Positions 9,231 through 17,880 are shown, counted from the first letter of the stretch. The stretch is 31,928 bases of DNA from JBGZFC01 sp964631255 (GCA_964631255.1 CAZVWS010000023.1:1-31928); one strand, 5' to 3'. Notes: generated from the letters alone by a model not told the origin. Numbers and translations are program-made.

Positions 9231-10550
9231 ATGACTAAGCAACTATCGATAATACTGATATTTTTGTTTCCATTTTTATTGGAGGCTCAAACGGTGTTGG
9301 ACTTGCAGGAAGGACTTCGTATCGGATTGGAAAATAATTACGATTTACGGATTTCGCGCAACGAACAACAAATTTCGGACAACAACGTAACACCGGGAAA
9401 TGCCGGATTTTTACCCACCGTGACTCTCAGCTCATCGCCCACGTTTCGTAACAACAATACAGACCAGTTACCCATGGATGGTGGCGACAAACTGGTTACC
9501 AGAAATTCAAATACGCTCTCGTTGGATGCGGGTGTGAATTTGAATTGGACGCTTTTCGAAGGATTTCTGGTTCAAACCAACCACCGCCGATTGCAAGAGC
9601 TGCAAACCGTGGGAGAGTTGAACTCGCGCCTTGCAGTAGAAAACTTTATTGCCGATTTTTCGGCAGAATATTACAACTACATTTACCAAACCATTCGCCT
9701 GAAAAACTTACGCCACGCGGTAGATTTGTCGCGCGAACGACTGCGTATAGTGGAGGCACGTTACCAAATCGGGTCGCTTTCCCGACTCGATTTGCAACAA
9801 GCACGTGTATATTTCAACACTGATAGTTCGCAACTCATCCAGCAATACGAAGTGCTGCACGCCTCGCGCATCAAACTAAACGAAATGATGGGCGTGCCAA
9901 ATATTGAACAGCCCGTGGTAGTGCAAGATACCGCCATTCACTACAACAGCCTCTTGGCAAAAGAAACTCTGGTCGAAAACATGATGTTGCAAAACACTCC
10001 GTTGCTGCTAATAGAAAAACAAAAAGTGCTGAGCCAATTGGATTTAAAAACGTTGCAAAGCCGCAACTATCCTTATCTGCGTTTCAATGCGGGGTACGGT
10101 TTCTCACATTTGGACTACAACAAAGGAAACTGGGACAAACAAAAAAATTGGGGCCCGAACGTGGGATTCACACTCGGATACACGCTTTTTGACGGATTCA
10201 ACCGGAAACGCGAACAGAAAAACGCGCAGATTGCCATTCAAAATCGACAGCTGGAATTGGAGCGATACAAGTTGGTGCTACAAAGCGATTTCTCCAATAT
10301 GTGGATGGCATACCAAAACAATATGCTACTCACCAATTTGGAAAAAGAGAGCCTCGATAATGCCCGCGAAAACTACGAGATAGCGATGGACAGATACCGC
10401 TTGGGCGATTTGTCGGGTTTGGAACTGCGCGAAGCGCAAAATAGTCTGTTGGAAGCCGAACAGCGACTGGTTTCTGCCGAGTATCGCACCAAACTTTATG
10501 AAATTTCGCTCCTGCAAATTAGCGGGAAGGTAGGAGAGTATTTGAAGTAG
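9231..10550 (+). CDS. TolC-family outer-membrane efflux channel
   Basis: This 439-residue protein has a signal peptide (residues 1 to about 20, ending LLEAQ) and two halves of long helices with beta strands, typical of outer-membrane efflux proteins. Each half carries the paired-helix pattern, for example VEARYQIGSLSRLDLQQAR and MDRYRLGDLSGLELREAQ, which are the repeated equatorial motifs of the family. It would trimerise into the outer-membrane tunnel of the RND complex encoded just upstream. It has no lipobox Cys, unlike many OprM-type proteins. Its start codon is the end point of the heptamer-repeat leader. The gap to the pump gene is 39 bp and consists almost wholly of that element. Confidence 0.93.
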   Translation: MTKQLSIILIFLFPFLLEAQTVLDLQEGLRIGLENNYDLRISRNEQQISDNNVTPGNAGFLPTVTLSSSPTFRNNNTDQLPMDGGDKLVTRNSNTLSLDAGVNLNWTLFEGFLVQTNHRRLQELQTVGELNSRLAVENFIADFSAEYYNYIYQTIRLKNLRHAVDLSRERLRIVEARYQIGSLSRLDLQQARVYFNTDSSQLIQQYEVLHASRIKLNEMMGVPNIEQPVVVQDTAIHYNSLLAKETLVENMMLQNTPLLLIEKQKVLSQLDLKTLQSRNYPYLRFNAGYGFSHLDYNKGNWDKQKNWGPNVGFTLGYTLFDGFNRKREQKNAQIAIQNRQLELERYKLVLQSDFSNMWMAYQNNMLLTNLEKESLDNARENYEIAMDRYRLGDLSGLELREAQNSLLEAEQRLVSAEYRTKLYEISLLQISGKVGEYLK

Positions 10551-10587
10551 GAAATTACCGCAAAATTATTTGACTTGGTATAAAACT

Positions 10588-10618
10588 TTTCCTCCTCCAG
10601 AAATATTCTATATCTTTG
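10588..10618 (+). promoter_or_regulatory. Putative promoter TTTC-N19-TATCTTTG
   Basis: TATCTTTG at 10611-10618 is a perfect -7 element. At 19 bases upstream the -33 position reads TTTC, one base from TTTG. It would give a leader of about 150 nt before the zinc-ribbon gene at 10779. Nothing else is recognisable in that leader. Confidence 0.5.
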
Positions 10619-10778
10619 CAATTCAGCAAAATACACACTATTTAAGCAATTAACAATACAATGTTCCGGCAATAACAAAAATATCAAAAACGCAACTTTC
10701 AAGATTTTATCGATTTGTGTGTAAATTGTTACAAAACAGCGAATTAATGCAAATACAAACCAAATAATACAATTTACT

Positions 10779-11036
10779 ATGGGAGAAATCAGAAATTACA
10801 TCTGCAATAACTGCAAACACGCTTGGAGCAGGTCAGAAGGAATGGGATTTCGGGCTATTAGTTTGCATTGTGATAGTTGCGGAAATGAAAAAATGGTTGG
10901 TATAGAAGATGCTAATCAGAAACACGTCTGTAAATGTGGCGGAAAACTAACATCCAAAAGTAAGAAAATTATTTGTACAAATTGCCATTCAGAAAACGTT
11001 GATTTTGCGGATGATACAGTAATGATGTGGGATTAA
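10779..11036 (+). CDS. Small zinc-ribbon protein of unknown function
   Basis: This 85-residue protein has four cysteine pairs or near-pairs: C9/C12, C31/C34, C51/C53 and C66/C69. This spacing fits two small treble-clef or zinc-ribbon units binding one zinc each; the third pair is unusually close (CKC). There is no signal peptide and no membrane segment, so it should be cytoplasmic. The C-terminus is acidic (DFADDTVMMWD). It stands alone behind its own promoter, 154 bp before the nucleotidyltransferase-like gene. I do not recognise a family. Zinc ribbons of this size often bind nucleic acid or act as protein-assembly adaptors, but nothing here decides between these. Confidence 0.75.
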   Translation: MGEIRNYICNNCKHAWSRSEGMGFRAISLHCDSCGNEKMVGIEDANQKHVCKCGGKLTSKSKKIICTNCHSENVDFADDTVMMWD

Positions 11037-11157
11037 ATTTTTTCTATTCGGTTATTCTACATTCCAAATTTTCCAATCCACACATTTAATTCGAATAGGT
11101 GAAATTTCACAAAAAAACAGATGAATTTTTATAGATCAGATAGAAGTGAGTAATTAC

Positions 11158-11165
11158 TACTTTTG
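11158..11165 (+). promoter_or_regulatory. Putative -7 promoter element TACTTTTG
   Basis: A perfect TAnnTTTG match lies 25 bases before ATG 11191. No TTTG -33 box is visible at standard spacing. It suggests that the nucleotidyltransferase-like gene has its own promoter and is not only read through from the zinc-ribbon gene. Confidence 0.35.
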
Positions 11166-11190
11166 TTTTCAGATAAACTACAGATAAACG

Positions 11191-11790
11191 ATGGAAAATT
11201 TAGAAAATATCTCGAAAAAAAATATTGAGAAAGCGTTTGAAATTATTGCCGAATTGAAAATTTACGAAATTTGGAAAAGACTAAACTCCACTTGCAATTT
11301 AGTTGGTTCTGTGAGGAGCGGATTGCTGATGGATAAATTAGACATTGACTTTCACACGTATTCAGACGATTTTTCGATTGAGAAAAGTTTCCAAGCAATA
11401 TCCAAAATCGCGGAAAACCCCAAAATAAAAGAGGTAACTTACAGAAATTTGTTAGATGCCGAAGATATGTGTTTGGAATGGCATTTATGGTACGAAGAAA
11501 CACCCGAACGCATTTGGACAATTGATATGATGCACATTAAAAACGATTCGGCATACGCCGGCGCGATTGAGCGTGTAACCGAAAAAATAAAATCAGTTGT
11601 AACGCAAAAGCAAAAACAAGCTATCCTGAAAATAAAGTGGGAGAGTAAGCGACAGAAAGAAAAATTTATTGGAATAGACATTTATCAGGCAGTTATTGAG
11701 GAAGGTATAGAAACTTTTGAAGATTTCAAAACGTGGCATAACAACCACAATCGACCGGCCATTTCGATGTGGGAGCCATCCGTTCATTAA
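11191..11790 (+). CDS. Orphan nucleotidyltransferase-fold-like protein
   Basis: This 199-residue cytoplasmic protein contains the signature of the nucleotidyltransferase superfamily: G39-S40, ten residues, then D51-I52-D53, with a possible third acidic residue at D112 (WTIDMMHI). This matches the GS...DxD...D catalytic pattern that binds metal and nucleotide. The rest is mixed helix and strand ending in a charged helical region. I recognise no narrower family, and no HEPN or other toxin-antitoxin partner lies next to it. Possible roles include nucleotide transfer to RNA, protein or a small antibiotic-like substrate. It is followed within 8 bp by a strong terminator, so it ends its transcript. 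The fold call is from the motif only. Confidence 0.65.
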   Translation: MENLENISKKNIEKAFEIIAELKIYEIWKRLNSTCNLVGSVRSGLLMDKLDIDFHTYSDDFSIEKSFQAISKIAENPKIKEVTYRNLLDAEDMCLEWHLWYEETPERIWTIDMMHIKNDSAYAGAIERVTEKIKSVVTQKQKQAILKIKWESKRQKEKFIGIDIYQAVIEEGIETFEDFKTWHNNHNRPAISMWEPSVH

Positions 11791-11797
11791 AAAAACG

Positions 11798-11850
11798 AAA
11801 GTAGCGTAAAACAAAACAGAACAAGGTTTGTTTTACGCTACTTTTTTGGG
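11798..11850. terminator. Bidirectional terminator with a perfect 18-bp stem
   Basis: Arm AAAGTAGCGTAAAACAAA (11798-11815) is exactly complementary to 11827-11844 across an 11-nt loop. It is followed by a T run on the plus strand and, read the other way, by a T-rich stretch as well. It sits between the convergent nucleotidyltransferase-like gene and nfnB and can serve both. Confidence 0.85.
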
Positions 11851-11893
11851 TTATTATCGTAGTCCGTTTGCCCGAGGAGAGGCGGCTTGCGGC

Positions 11894-13360
11894 CTATTTC
11901 TGAAAACGTTGGTGCATTGCCATGGCAGCTTTTCTGCCGTCGCCCATTGCCAAGATAACGGTGGCGCCGCCGCGCACAATATCGCCTCCGGCAAAGATGG
12001 TGTCATCGGCAGTTTGCATGTTGTCATCTACTACTAGCGTGCCACGGGGTGTGATTTCTATACCGGTGAAGGTAGATGGAATGAGTGGATTTGGCGAAAC
12101 TCCCACGCTCACGATAACCTCGTCGGTATCCAACCAAACGGTTTCGCCCTCGATGGCCTCGGGACGACGACGACCCGATGCATCGGGTTCTCCCAACTGC
12201 ATTTTTTGCAGCAGCATGCGTTGCACGTGTCCGCGTTCGTCGCCTTCGTACCGCAACGGGTTGTGTAGCGTGTAGAAATCGATACCCTCTTCTTTGGCGT
12301 GTTTTACCTCTTCCAGGCGGGCGGGCATCTCCTCTTCCGAGCGTCGGTAAACAATCATGGCTTTTTCCGCACCCAGGCGTCGGGCTGTTCGCACGGCATC
12401 CATGGCGGTGTTCCCGCCACCAATCACGGCTACTTTTTTGCCCTTATACACGGGCGTATCGCTCTCTTCGTCGGCGGCTTGCATCAGGTTGATGCGTGTC
12501 AGATATTCGTTGCACGACATCACGCCAATCAAGTTTTCGCCGGGAATGTTCATGAAATTGGGCAATCCGGCTCCGCTTCCCACGAAAATGCCGCGAAATC
12601 CTTCGGCTTTCAGGTCTTCTTGCGAGATGGTTTTGCCAATGATGCAATTGGTTTCAAATTTGACACCCATTTTCTTGAGTCCATCAATTTCTACATCCAC
12701 AATGTGGTTGGGCAATCTAAATTCGGGGATTCCGTAGCGCAATACACCGCCCAACTCGTGCAAGGCTTCGAAAACGGTAACGTCGTATCCTTGTTTTATC
12801 ATATCTCCGGCAAACGCCAGGCCGGCAGGCCCCGAACCTACTACGGCTATCTTGATGCCGTTGGCGGGAGCCGTTTCGGGGACAGATATGTTGCCGCTTT
12901 CGCGCTCGTAGTCGGCAGCAAATCGCTCCAAATAACCGATGGCAACGGCCTCTTTTTTTAGTTTTTGGGTGTAAAAACATTGGCTCTCGCATTGGCGTTC
13001 TTGTGGGCATACTCGTCCGCAAACGGCGGGTAGGGTGCTGGTTTCTTTCAGCGTTTTTGCCGCTTCCAAAAACTCGCCTCGCTCTATGTTTTTTATAAAT
13101 TTGGGTATATTTATCTCTACCGGACAACCGGTTATGCAGGTAGGATTCACGCAGTCTAAGCAACGGGTTGCCTCGGCTCGCGCTTGCGTGGCAGACAACC
13201 CGATATTGACTTCATCGTAGGTTCTGCTTCGCAACGTTGCATCCATTTCGGGCATTTTTACACGCGGTAAATCGGTACGCTCTTTGTTTTTTGTTTTTTT
13301 GCGCAACTCTTCGCGCCAAGCAGCCGAGCGTTCGGCTTGCAAATATTCTGGTGTAGGCAT
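11894..13360 (-). CDS. nfnB: NADP-binding large subunit of electron-bifurcating transhydrogenase (NfnB), GltD-like
   Basis: This 488-residue flavoprotein has an N-terminal iron-sulfur domain with cysteines at 67, 70, 75, 79 and at 114, 118, 124, 128. An FAD-binding GSGPAG loop follows (175-180), then an NADPH-binding GGGNTA loop (314-319) and the closing FAGGDIVRG FAD motif. This is the glutamate synthase small-subunit architecture. No glutamate synthase large subunit is present; instead the gene follows a small FAD/[2Fe-2S] subunit, which is the arrangement of NfnAB, the NADH-dependent reduced ferredoxin:NADP+ oxidoreductase. The complex couples ferredoxin and NADH oxidation to NADP+ reduction, or runs in reverse. 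Databases often label it NADPH-dependent glutamate synthase. A 56-bp gap separates it from nfnA. Its 3' end faces the bidirectional terminator. Confidence 0.83.
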   Translation of the reverse strand: MPTPEYLQAERSAAWREELRKKTKNKERTDLPRVKMPEMDATLRSRTYDEVNIGLSATQARAEATRCLDCVNPTCITGCPVEINIPKFIKNIERGEFLEAAKTLKETSTLPAVCGRVCPQERQCESQCFYTQKLKKEAVAIGYLERFAADYERESGNISVPETAPANGIKIAVVGSGPAGLAFAGDMIKQGYDVTVFEALHELGGVLRYGIPEFRLPNHIVDVEIDGLKKMGVKFETNCIIGKTISQEDLKAEGFRGIFVGSGAGLPNFMNIPGENLIGVMSCNEYLTRINLMQAADEESDTPVYKGKKVAVIGGGNTAMDAVRTARRLGAEKAMIVYRRSEEEMPARLEEVKHAKEEGIDFYTLHNPLRYEGDERGHVQRMLLQKMQLGEPDASGRRRPEAIEGETVWLDTDEVIVSVGVSPNPLIPSTFTGIEITPRGTLVVDDNMQTADDTIFAGGDIVRGGATVILAMGDGRKAAMAMHQRFQK

Positions 13361-13416
13361 TTGTTTTTTTGTTTCTTTGGTTTGTTTAAAAAAGAGAGAT
13401 ACAATCTGTTTTCTTT

Positions 13417-14199
13417 TTAGTTGTACGCTTTTAGTCGCATCAGCATTTCGTCAAAATCTACTTGGTGCGCGTCAAATTCGGGGCCGTCCACGCACACAAA
13501 TTTGGTTTTTCCGCCCACCGTAACGCGGCAAGCGCCACACATGCCGGTGCCGTCGACCATGATGGTGTTGAGCGATGCAACCGTGGGTATCTGATGCTTT
13601 TTGGTGAGTTCCGATACAAATTTCATCATGATTGCCGGCCCAATGGTAACGCACAAGTCTATTTTTTCGCGTGCGGCTATCTCTTCAATTGCTTCGGTTA
13701 TCAATCCTTTGCGACCATACGAGCCATCGTCGGTTGCAATGACCACTTCGTCCGAATATTTCCGAACCTCTTCCTCCAATATGATTAAATCTTTGCTTCG
13801 TGCAGCCAAAACCGAAATTACTTTGTTGCCCGCTTTCTTCATGGCTTCGATAATGGGCAACATGGGGGCAACGCCCACGCCGCCGCCGGCGCAGAGCACG
13901 GTGCCGAAGTTTTCGATATGGGTAGCTTTTCCCAACGGACCTACCAAGTCGGTGATATAATCGCCCGCCTCCAGCTGACATACTCTTTGCGATGATTTGC
14001 CAACACGCTGTATAACGAGCGTGATGGTTCCTTTTTCGGGATTGGCCGATGCGATGGTGTAGGGCACGCGTTCGCCTTTTTTTCCAACTCGAACCATTAC
14101 AAAATGTCCTGCTTTGCGACTTTTTGCAATCAACGGAGCTTCTACCTCCAATTTAACTACTCTGTCGGAGTAATTTTCTTTAGAAATGATTTTGTTCAT
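13417..14199 (-). CDS. nfnA: NAD-binding small subunit of electron-bifurcating transhydrogenase (NfnA)
   Basis: This 260-residue protein has a ferredoxin-reductase-like FAD domain (about 1-95, with RVPYTIASA as flavin-binding strand), an NAD-binding domain starting CAGGGVGVAPMLPI (103-116), and a C-terminal [2Fe-2S] site. The cluster region has three cysteines, C221, C224 and C236, with D216 just before them. This fits NfnA, whose cluster has one aspartate and three cysteine ligands in the structurally known enzyme (established knowledge). It is the first gene of a two-gene unit with nfnB. Related proteins are annotated as sulfide dehydrogenase or dihydroorotate dehydrogenase electron-transfer subunits; pairing with the GltD-like partner and absence of pyrD favour Nfn. 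Confidence 0.83.
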   Translation of the reverse strand: MNKIISKENYSDRVVKLEVEAPLIAKSRKAGHFVMVRVGKKGERVPYTIASANPEKGTITLVIQRVGKSSQRVCQLEAGDYITDLVGPLGKATHIENFGTVLCAGGGVGVAPMLPIIEAMKKAGNKVISVLAARSKDLIILEEEVRKYSDEVVIATDDGSYGRKGLITEAIEEIAAREKIDLCVTIGPAIMMKFVSELTKKHQIPTVASLNTIMVDGTGMCGACRVTVGGKTKFVCVDGPEFDAHQVDFDEMLMRLKAYN

Positions 14200-14251
14200 T
14201 TTTTAGCTTAGACTTATATTTTTATTTGATGTGGTAGCTTATTTCTTTGTA

Positions 14252-14259
14252 CAAAAGTA
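14252..14259 (-). promoter_or_regulatory. Putative -7 promoter element of nfnAB (TACTTTTG)
   Basis: The minus strand reads TACTTTTG 52 bases before ATG 14199. The -33 position at N19 reads TTTT, one base from consensus. Confidence 0.45.
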
Positions 14260-14471
14260 TAACATTTTTGTCTATAAGAAAATTTCCATCGACTCTTTCT
14301 TGCCGTTTTTACCAAATTGAGTCAACGATTTTCTATCAGCAAATGAAAGGATGCTACGATTGACAAAATACATGGCTTTACTACTCAATCAATTGTATTT
14401 CTATACACACACCAGTAACCAATTGACGATAAACGTAACAAAATCATAACAATAATTACATTTTTTTATTG

Positions 14472-14479
14472 TACTTTTG
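14472..14479 (+). promoter_or_regulatory. Putative -7 promoter element of the TonB-dependent receptor (TACTTTTG)
   Basis: A perfect TAnnTTTG match lies 50 bases before ATG 14530. No convincing -33 box is present, so an activator or an alternative sigma factor cannot be excluded. Confidence 0.4.
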
Positions 14480-14529
14480 TAGCTGATTACGTAGTGAAAA
14501 ATTTTTTAATATTTTAAATATCGATTTTT

Positions 14530-17500
14530 ATGGTAAGAAAATTTAGATTTTTCGTTGTTGTTCTGTTTACGGCAATAGCCACCTTGCTACAAGCCCAGGT
14601 TACCACCTCGAGCATGAGCGGAAGGATAACAGATAATTCGCATGAGCCATTGATTGGTGCTACCATAATGGCAACGCATACTCCCACAGGTACGGTATAT
14701 GGTGCCAGTGCGCGAGTAGATGGTAGTTTTAATATTTCTAATATGCGTATTGGAGGTCCATACACAATAGAAGTATCTTATATTGGCTATCATACCGAAA
14801 CGCTAAAAGGAGTGAATTTGACTCTGGGCGAAGATTTTGTTTTGAACACTGTATTAACGGAAGATTCAAAACTATTGGACGAAGTAGTAATAGTTGGCGA
14901 CGGCAACACATCGGCTTTCTCGTCGAACCGTACCGGTGCACAAGAAATTATTACTCGCGACAAAATGGATAAACTTCCCACGATAACCCGTTCGTTGAAC
15001 GACTTTACCCGATTGACACCCATGAACAGTGGCGGCAATTTTGGTGGAGCATCTTATCGATTCAACAACGTAACCGTGGATGGTGCTTCTTTCAACAACT
15101 CGTTCGGCTTGAGCTCATCATTGGGAGCAGCAGGCACAGAACCAATCTCGTTGGAAGCGTTGGAACAAGTGCAGGTGATGATTGCGCCGTATGACGTTAG
15201 AAACGGTGGTTTCACCGGCGCGGGAATTAACTCGGTAACCAAATCGGGAAGCAACAAATTTCAAGCATCTGCTTACATGTACGTGAGAAGTCCCGAAATG
15301 ATGGGTTACAGAATAAAAGACGAGATTTTGCCGGTTTCCGAATTTTCTAACAAACAATACGGAATCAGTATTTCGGGTCCGATAGTGAAAAACAAACTTT
15401 TCTTCTATCTGAACGGCGAAATCGACCGCCAAGAAACACCCATTACCTACACCACGCAAAACTCGGCGGTAGATGCAGCGGTTATGGATGATCTTTCTAA
15501 CTTCTTGAATACCCAATTCGGATACAATCCCGGTTCATACGACTTGACAAAAAGAAACACGCAAGCCGACCGTTTGACTGCACGTATCGATTGGAATATC
15601 AACTCCAAAAACTTGTTGAGTTTGAAGTATTATTATCTGAAATCGTTCAATACCAACAACCCAAGTGGTTCTAATGCTCCACTCAACGGACGTGGTCCCA
15701 ACCAATATGCCATCCCGTTCACATCTATGTTCTACAGAACAAATAACAACTTCAATATTGTTATTGCCGATTTGAACACGAAGATAAACGACAATATGAG
15801 TAATTACCTGAAATTAGGTTACTCCGCGTTGCGCGATTTTCGCGATATGGATGGTGGATTTTTCCCTCAAGTAGATATTTTGAACGGACAATCGGACAAC
15901 TTGATGGCTTACACTTCGTTTGGTACAGAGCCTTATTCTTACAACAACCAATTGAATACGGATGTGGTGCAATTGCAAAACAACTTTGTTTGGAATCTGA
16001 ACAAACACCAAATCACAATTGGTACGCAAAGCGACTACAGAGCGTTTAAAAACGGATTTGCTCCCAACTATTTGGGCTCATGGGTATTTGCATCGGTTGA
16101 CGATTTCAAATTCAACGTACTCGCTACCCAAGAATACTTGCGCAACAATGGCGGAAATATTGCCGGATTCAATATAAATAACTACAATCCGGTCAATTAC
16201 AACCTGAACCCGATTAACGGCGGTTTGGCAAACTCTTCCAGCACAGGTGCAACTTCTTATCAGCAACGCTACGCCATTGGCGACTCGTTCCCCTTTGCCG
16301 AAGTAAACGTGATGCAATTGGGCTTCTACTTGCAAGACAAATGGAATATAAGCGACCAACTGAATTTGACTTACGGTTTGCGTGCAGATATCCCCATTTT
16401 TATGACCGACCTGCCCGAAAACCCGAGAGTAGCTTCCGAAACCTATCGCGACGGAATTAAAATTGATGTGTCTAAATATCCGAAAACCCGTGTTTTGTTA
16501 TCTCCACGTTTGGGATTCAACTACAAACCTTTGGATGATAATTCGTTGCAATTCCGTGGAGGAACAGGGCTATTTAGCGGAACTCCGCCTTATGTTTGGT
16601 TGAGCAACCAAGCCGGAAACAACGGTATTTTGTTTGGAGATTTAGAAGTGAAAGGCGAGCAATTGGCAACAATGGGCTTTACCGGAAATGCAAACGACTA
16701 TCGTCCTGCTGCCGGAACTCCAACCAGAGGAGATATCTCCGTGAGCGACCCCAATTTTAAATATCCATCGTTGTGGAAATCAAATATTGCAGTCGATTAC
16801 AGATTTTTGGACGGATGGATTGCAACTGCCGAATTTTTGCACTCGAAAGACATCAACGCCATCTATCACGACAATATCGGACAATTCTTGACCCAACATT
16901 ATGTGAATGACGGTTCGGGACAACAAGTACGCCCATTCTATAACGGCTACTACAGCGACCAACCCGGAAACGACAAAGCGGCATACCGTGTTATCATGCT
17001 TCGCAACACCAACAAAGGATACTCTTGGTTTACCACTTTGCAGTTGCAAAAAGATTTCACAAGAGGCACTTTGAAGGGATTAAACATCAATGGTTCATAT
17101 ACTTTTGGTCAATCAAAAAGCGTAACCGACGGTACTTCATCGCAAGCACACTCGGCTTGGCGTTATCGCCCGGCATTAGACCCCAATGCACAAGAATTGG
17201 GTTATAGCATGGGCTCGTTCGATGGCAGATTGTTGTTGTCGGCATCCTACACTGCCGAATGGGGCAAAAATGCTTCATCGAGCGTGGGATTGGTATTCCA
17301 AAGATATCGTCCGTTCAGATACTCGTACACGTATAATGGCGATGCCAACGGCGACGGATACAGAGAAAACGACCGCATCTATATTCCGAACAATTTGCAA
17401 GAAATTGCCGAAAACTTAGACCCGACCGGTTTCAATAGCCAACAAGAAGTTTGGGAAGCATTGGATGCTTTTATCTCGCAAGACCCATATCTAAGCAAAC

Positions 17501-17856
17501 ATAGAGGGGAATTTGCCGAACGCAATGGCGCGGTTGCACCTTTTGCTAACCAACTGGATTTGAGTTTGAGCCACGATATCAGATTGTATCAGCCAAACGA
17601 CCGTTTCCACACTTTGCGCTTTAGCTTCAATATCCAGAATTTCTTGAATCTTCTGAACAAAGATTGGGGCGTTCAGCAAACAACCATTATCGGAAACCAA
17701 CAATATCAATTCTTACGCATCACACAAACTCCAAAAGAGAACAACAATTACACAATTAAATACGCGATGCAAAAAGACTTGACTGAAACCTTCCAAGATT
17801 ATATTGGTAACGATTCACGTTGGCAAATGCAGTTTGGAATAAAATATATTTTCTAA
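14530..17856 (+). CDS. Oar-like TonB-dependent outer-membrane receptor with carboxypeptidase-regulatory-like domain
   Basis: This 1108-residue protein has a signal peptide (residues 1-22, ending LLQA). A CarboxypepD_reg-like beta-sandwich follows (about 28-110, SGRITDNSHEPLIGATI), then a plug domain (about 120-235, including PTITRSLNDFTRLTPM and VTKSGSN), and a long beta-barrel ending in alternating hydrophobic residues with a terminal aromatic (MQFGIKYIF), as outer-membrane barrels do. Length and order match the Oar-like branch of Bacteroidota TonB-dependent receptors. It is not a SusC pair: no SusD-like lipoprotein follows. The ligand is unknown; members of this branch have been linked to peptide, protein or surface-factor handling. 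A strong terminator begins 25 bp after the stop, so it is a single-gene transcript. Confidence 0.92.
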   Translation: MVRKFRFFVVVLFTAIATLLQAQVTTSSMSGRITDNSHEPLIGATIMATHTPTGTVYGASARVDGSFNISNMRIGGPYTIEVSYIGYHTETLKGVNLTLGEDFVLNTVLTEDSKLLDEVVIVGDGNTSAFSSNRTGAQEIITRDKMDKLPTITRSLNDFTRLTPMNSGGNFGGASYRFNNVTVDGASFNNSFGLSSSLGAAGTEPISLEALEQVQVMIAPYDVRNGGFTGAGINSVTKSGSNKFQASAYMYVRSPEMMGYRIKDEILPVSEFSNKQYGISISGPIVKNKLFFYLNGEIDRQETPITYTTQNSAVDAAVMDDLSNFLNTQFGYNPGSYDLTKRNTQADRLTARIDWNINSKNLLSLKYYYLKSFNTNNPSGSNAPLNGRGPNQYAIPFTSMFYRTNNNFNIVIADLNTKINDNMSNYLKLGYSALRDFRDMDGGFFPQVDILNGQSDNLMAYTSFGTEPYSYNNQLNTDVVQLQNNFVWNLNKHQITIGTQSDYRAFKNGFAPNYLGSWVFASVDDFKFNVLATQEYLRNNGGNIAGFNINNYNPVNYNLNPINGGLANSSSTGATSYQQRYAIGDSFPFAEVNVMQLGFYLQDKWNISDQLNLTYGLRADIPIFMTDLPENPRVASETYRDGIKIDVSKYPKTRVLLSPRLGFNYKPLDDNSLQFRGGTGLFSGTPPYVWLSNQAGNNGILFGDLEVKGEQLATMGFTGNANDYRPAAGTPTRGDISVSDPNFKYPSLWKSNIAVDYRFLDGWIATAEFLHSKDINAIYHDNIGQFLTQHYVNDGSGQQVRPFYNGYYSDQPGNDKAAYRVIMLRNTNKGYSWFTTLQLQKDFTRGTLKGLNINGSYTFGQSKSVTDGTSSQAHSAWRYRPALDPNAQELGYSMGSFDGRLLLSASYTAEWGKNASSSVGLVFQRYRPFRYSYTYNGDANGDGYRENDRIYIPNNLQEIAENLDPTGFNSQQEVWEALDAFISQDPYLSKHRGEFAERNGAVAPFANQLDLSLSHDIRLYQPNDRFHTLRFSFNIQNFLNLLNKDWGVQQTTIIGNQQYQFLRITQTPKENNNYTIKYAMQKDLTETFQDYIGNDSRWQMQFGIKYIF

Positions 17857-17880
17857 ATCAAGTTTATCAATTGGATAACA

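Larger units (their letters stand above)
14200..14529. other. Divergent intergenic region between nfnA and the TonB-dependent receptor
   Basis: This 330-bp gap contains no credible gene. It holds one predicted -7 element for each direction (14252-14259 minus and 14472-14479 plus). I see no strong inverted repeat or riboswitch core in the central 200 bp. Confidence 0.6.

Noticed and set aside
12299..12961. 220-codon plus-strand frame inside nfnB
   Set aside because: The opposite strand carries conserved flavin, NADPH and iron-sulfur motifs; this frame is their shadow.
14530..17856. SusC/SusD-type polysaccharide utilisation locus
   Set aside because: The receptor is of the Oar-like type, no SusD-like lipoprotein follows, and no glycoside hydrolase is present.
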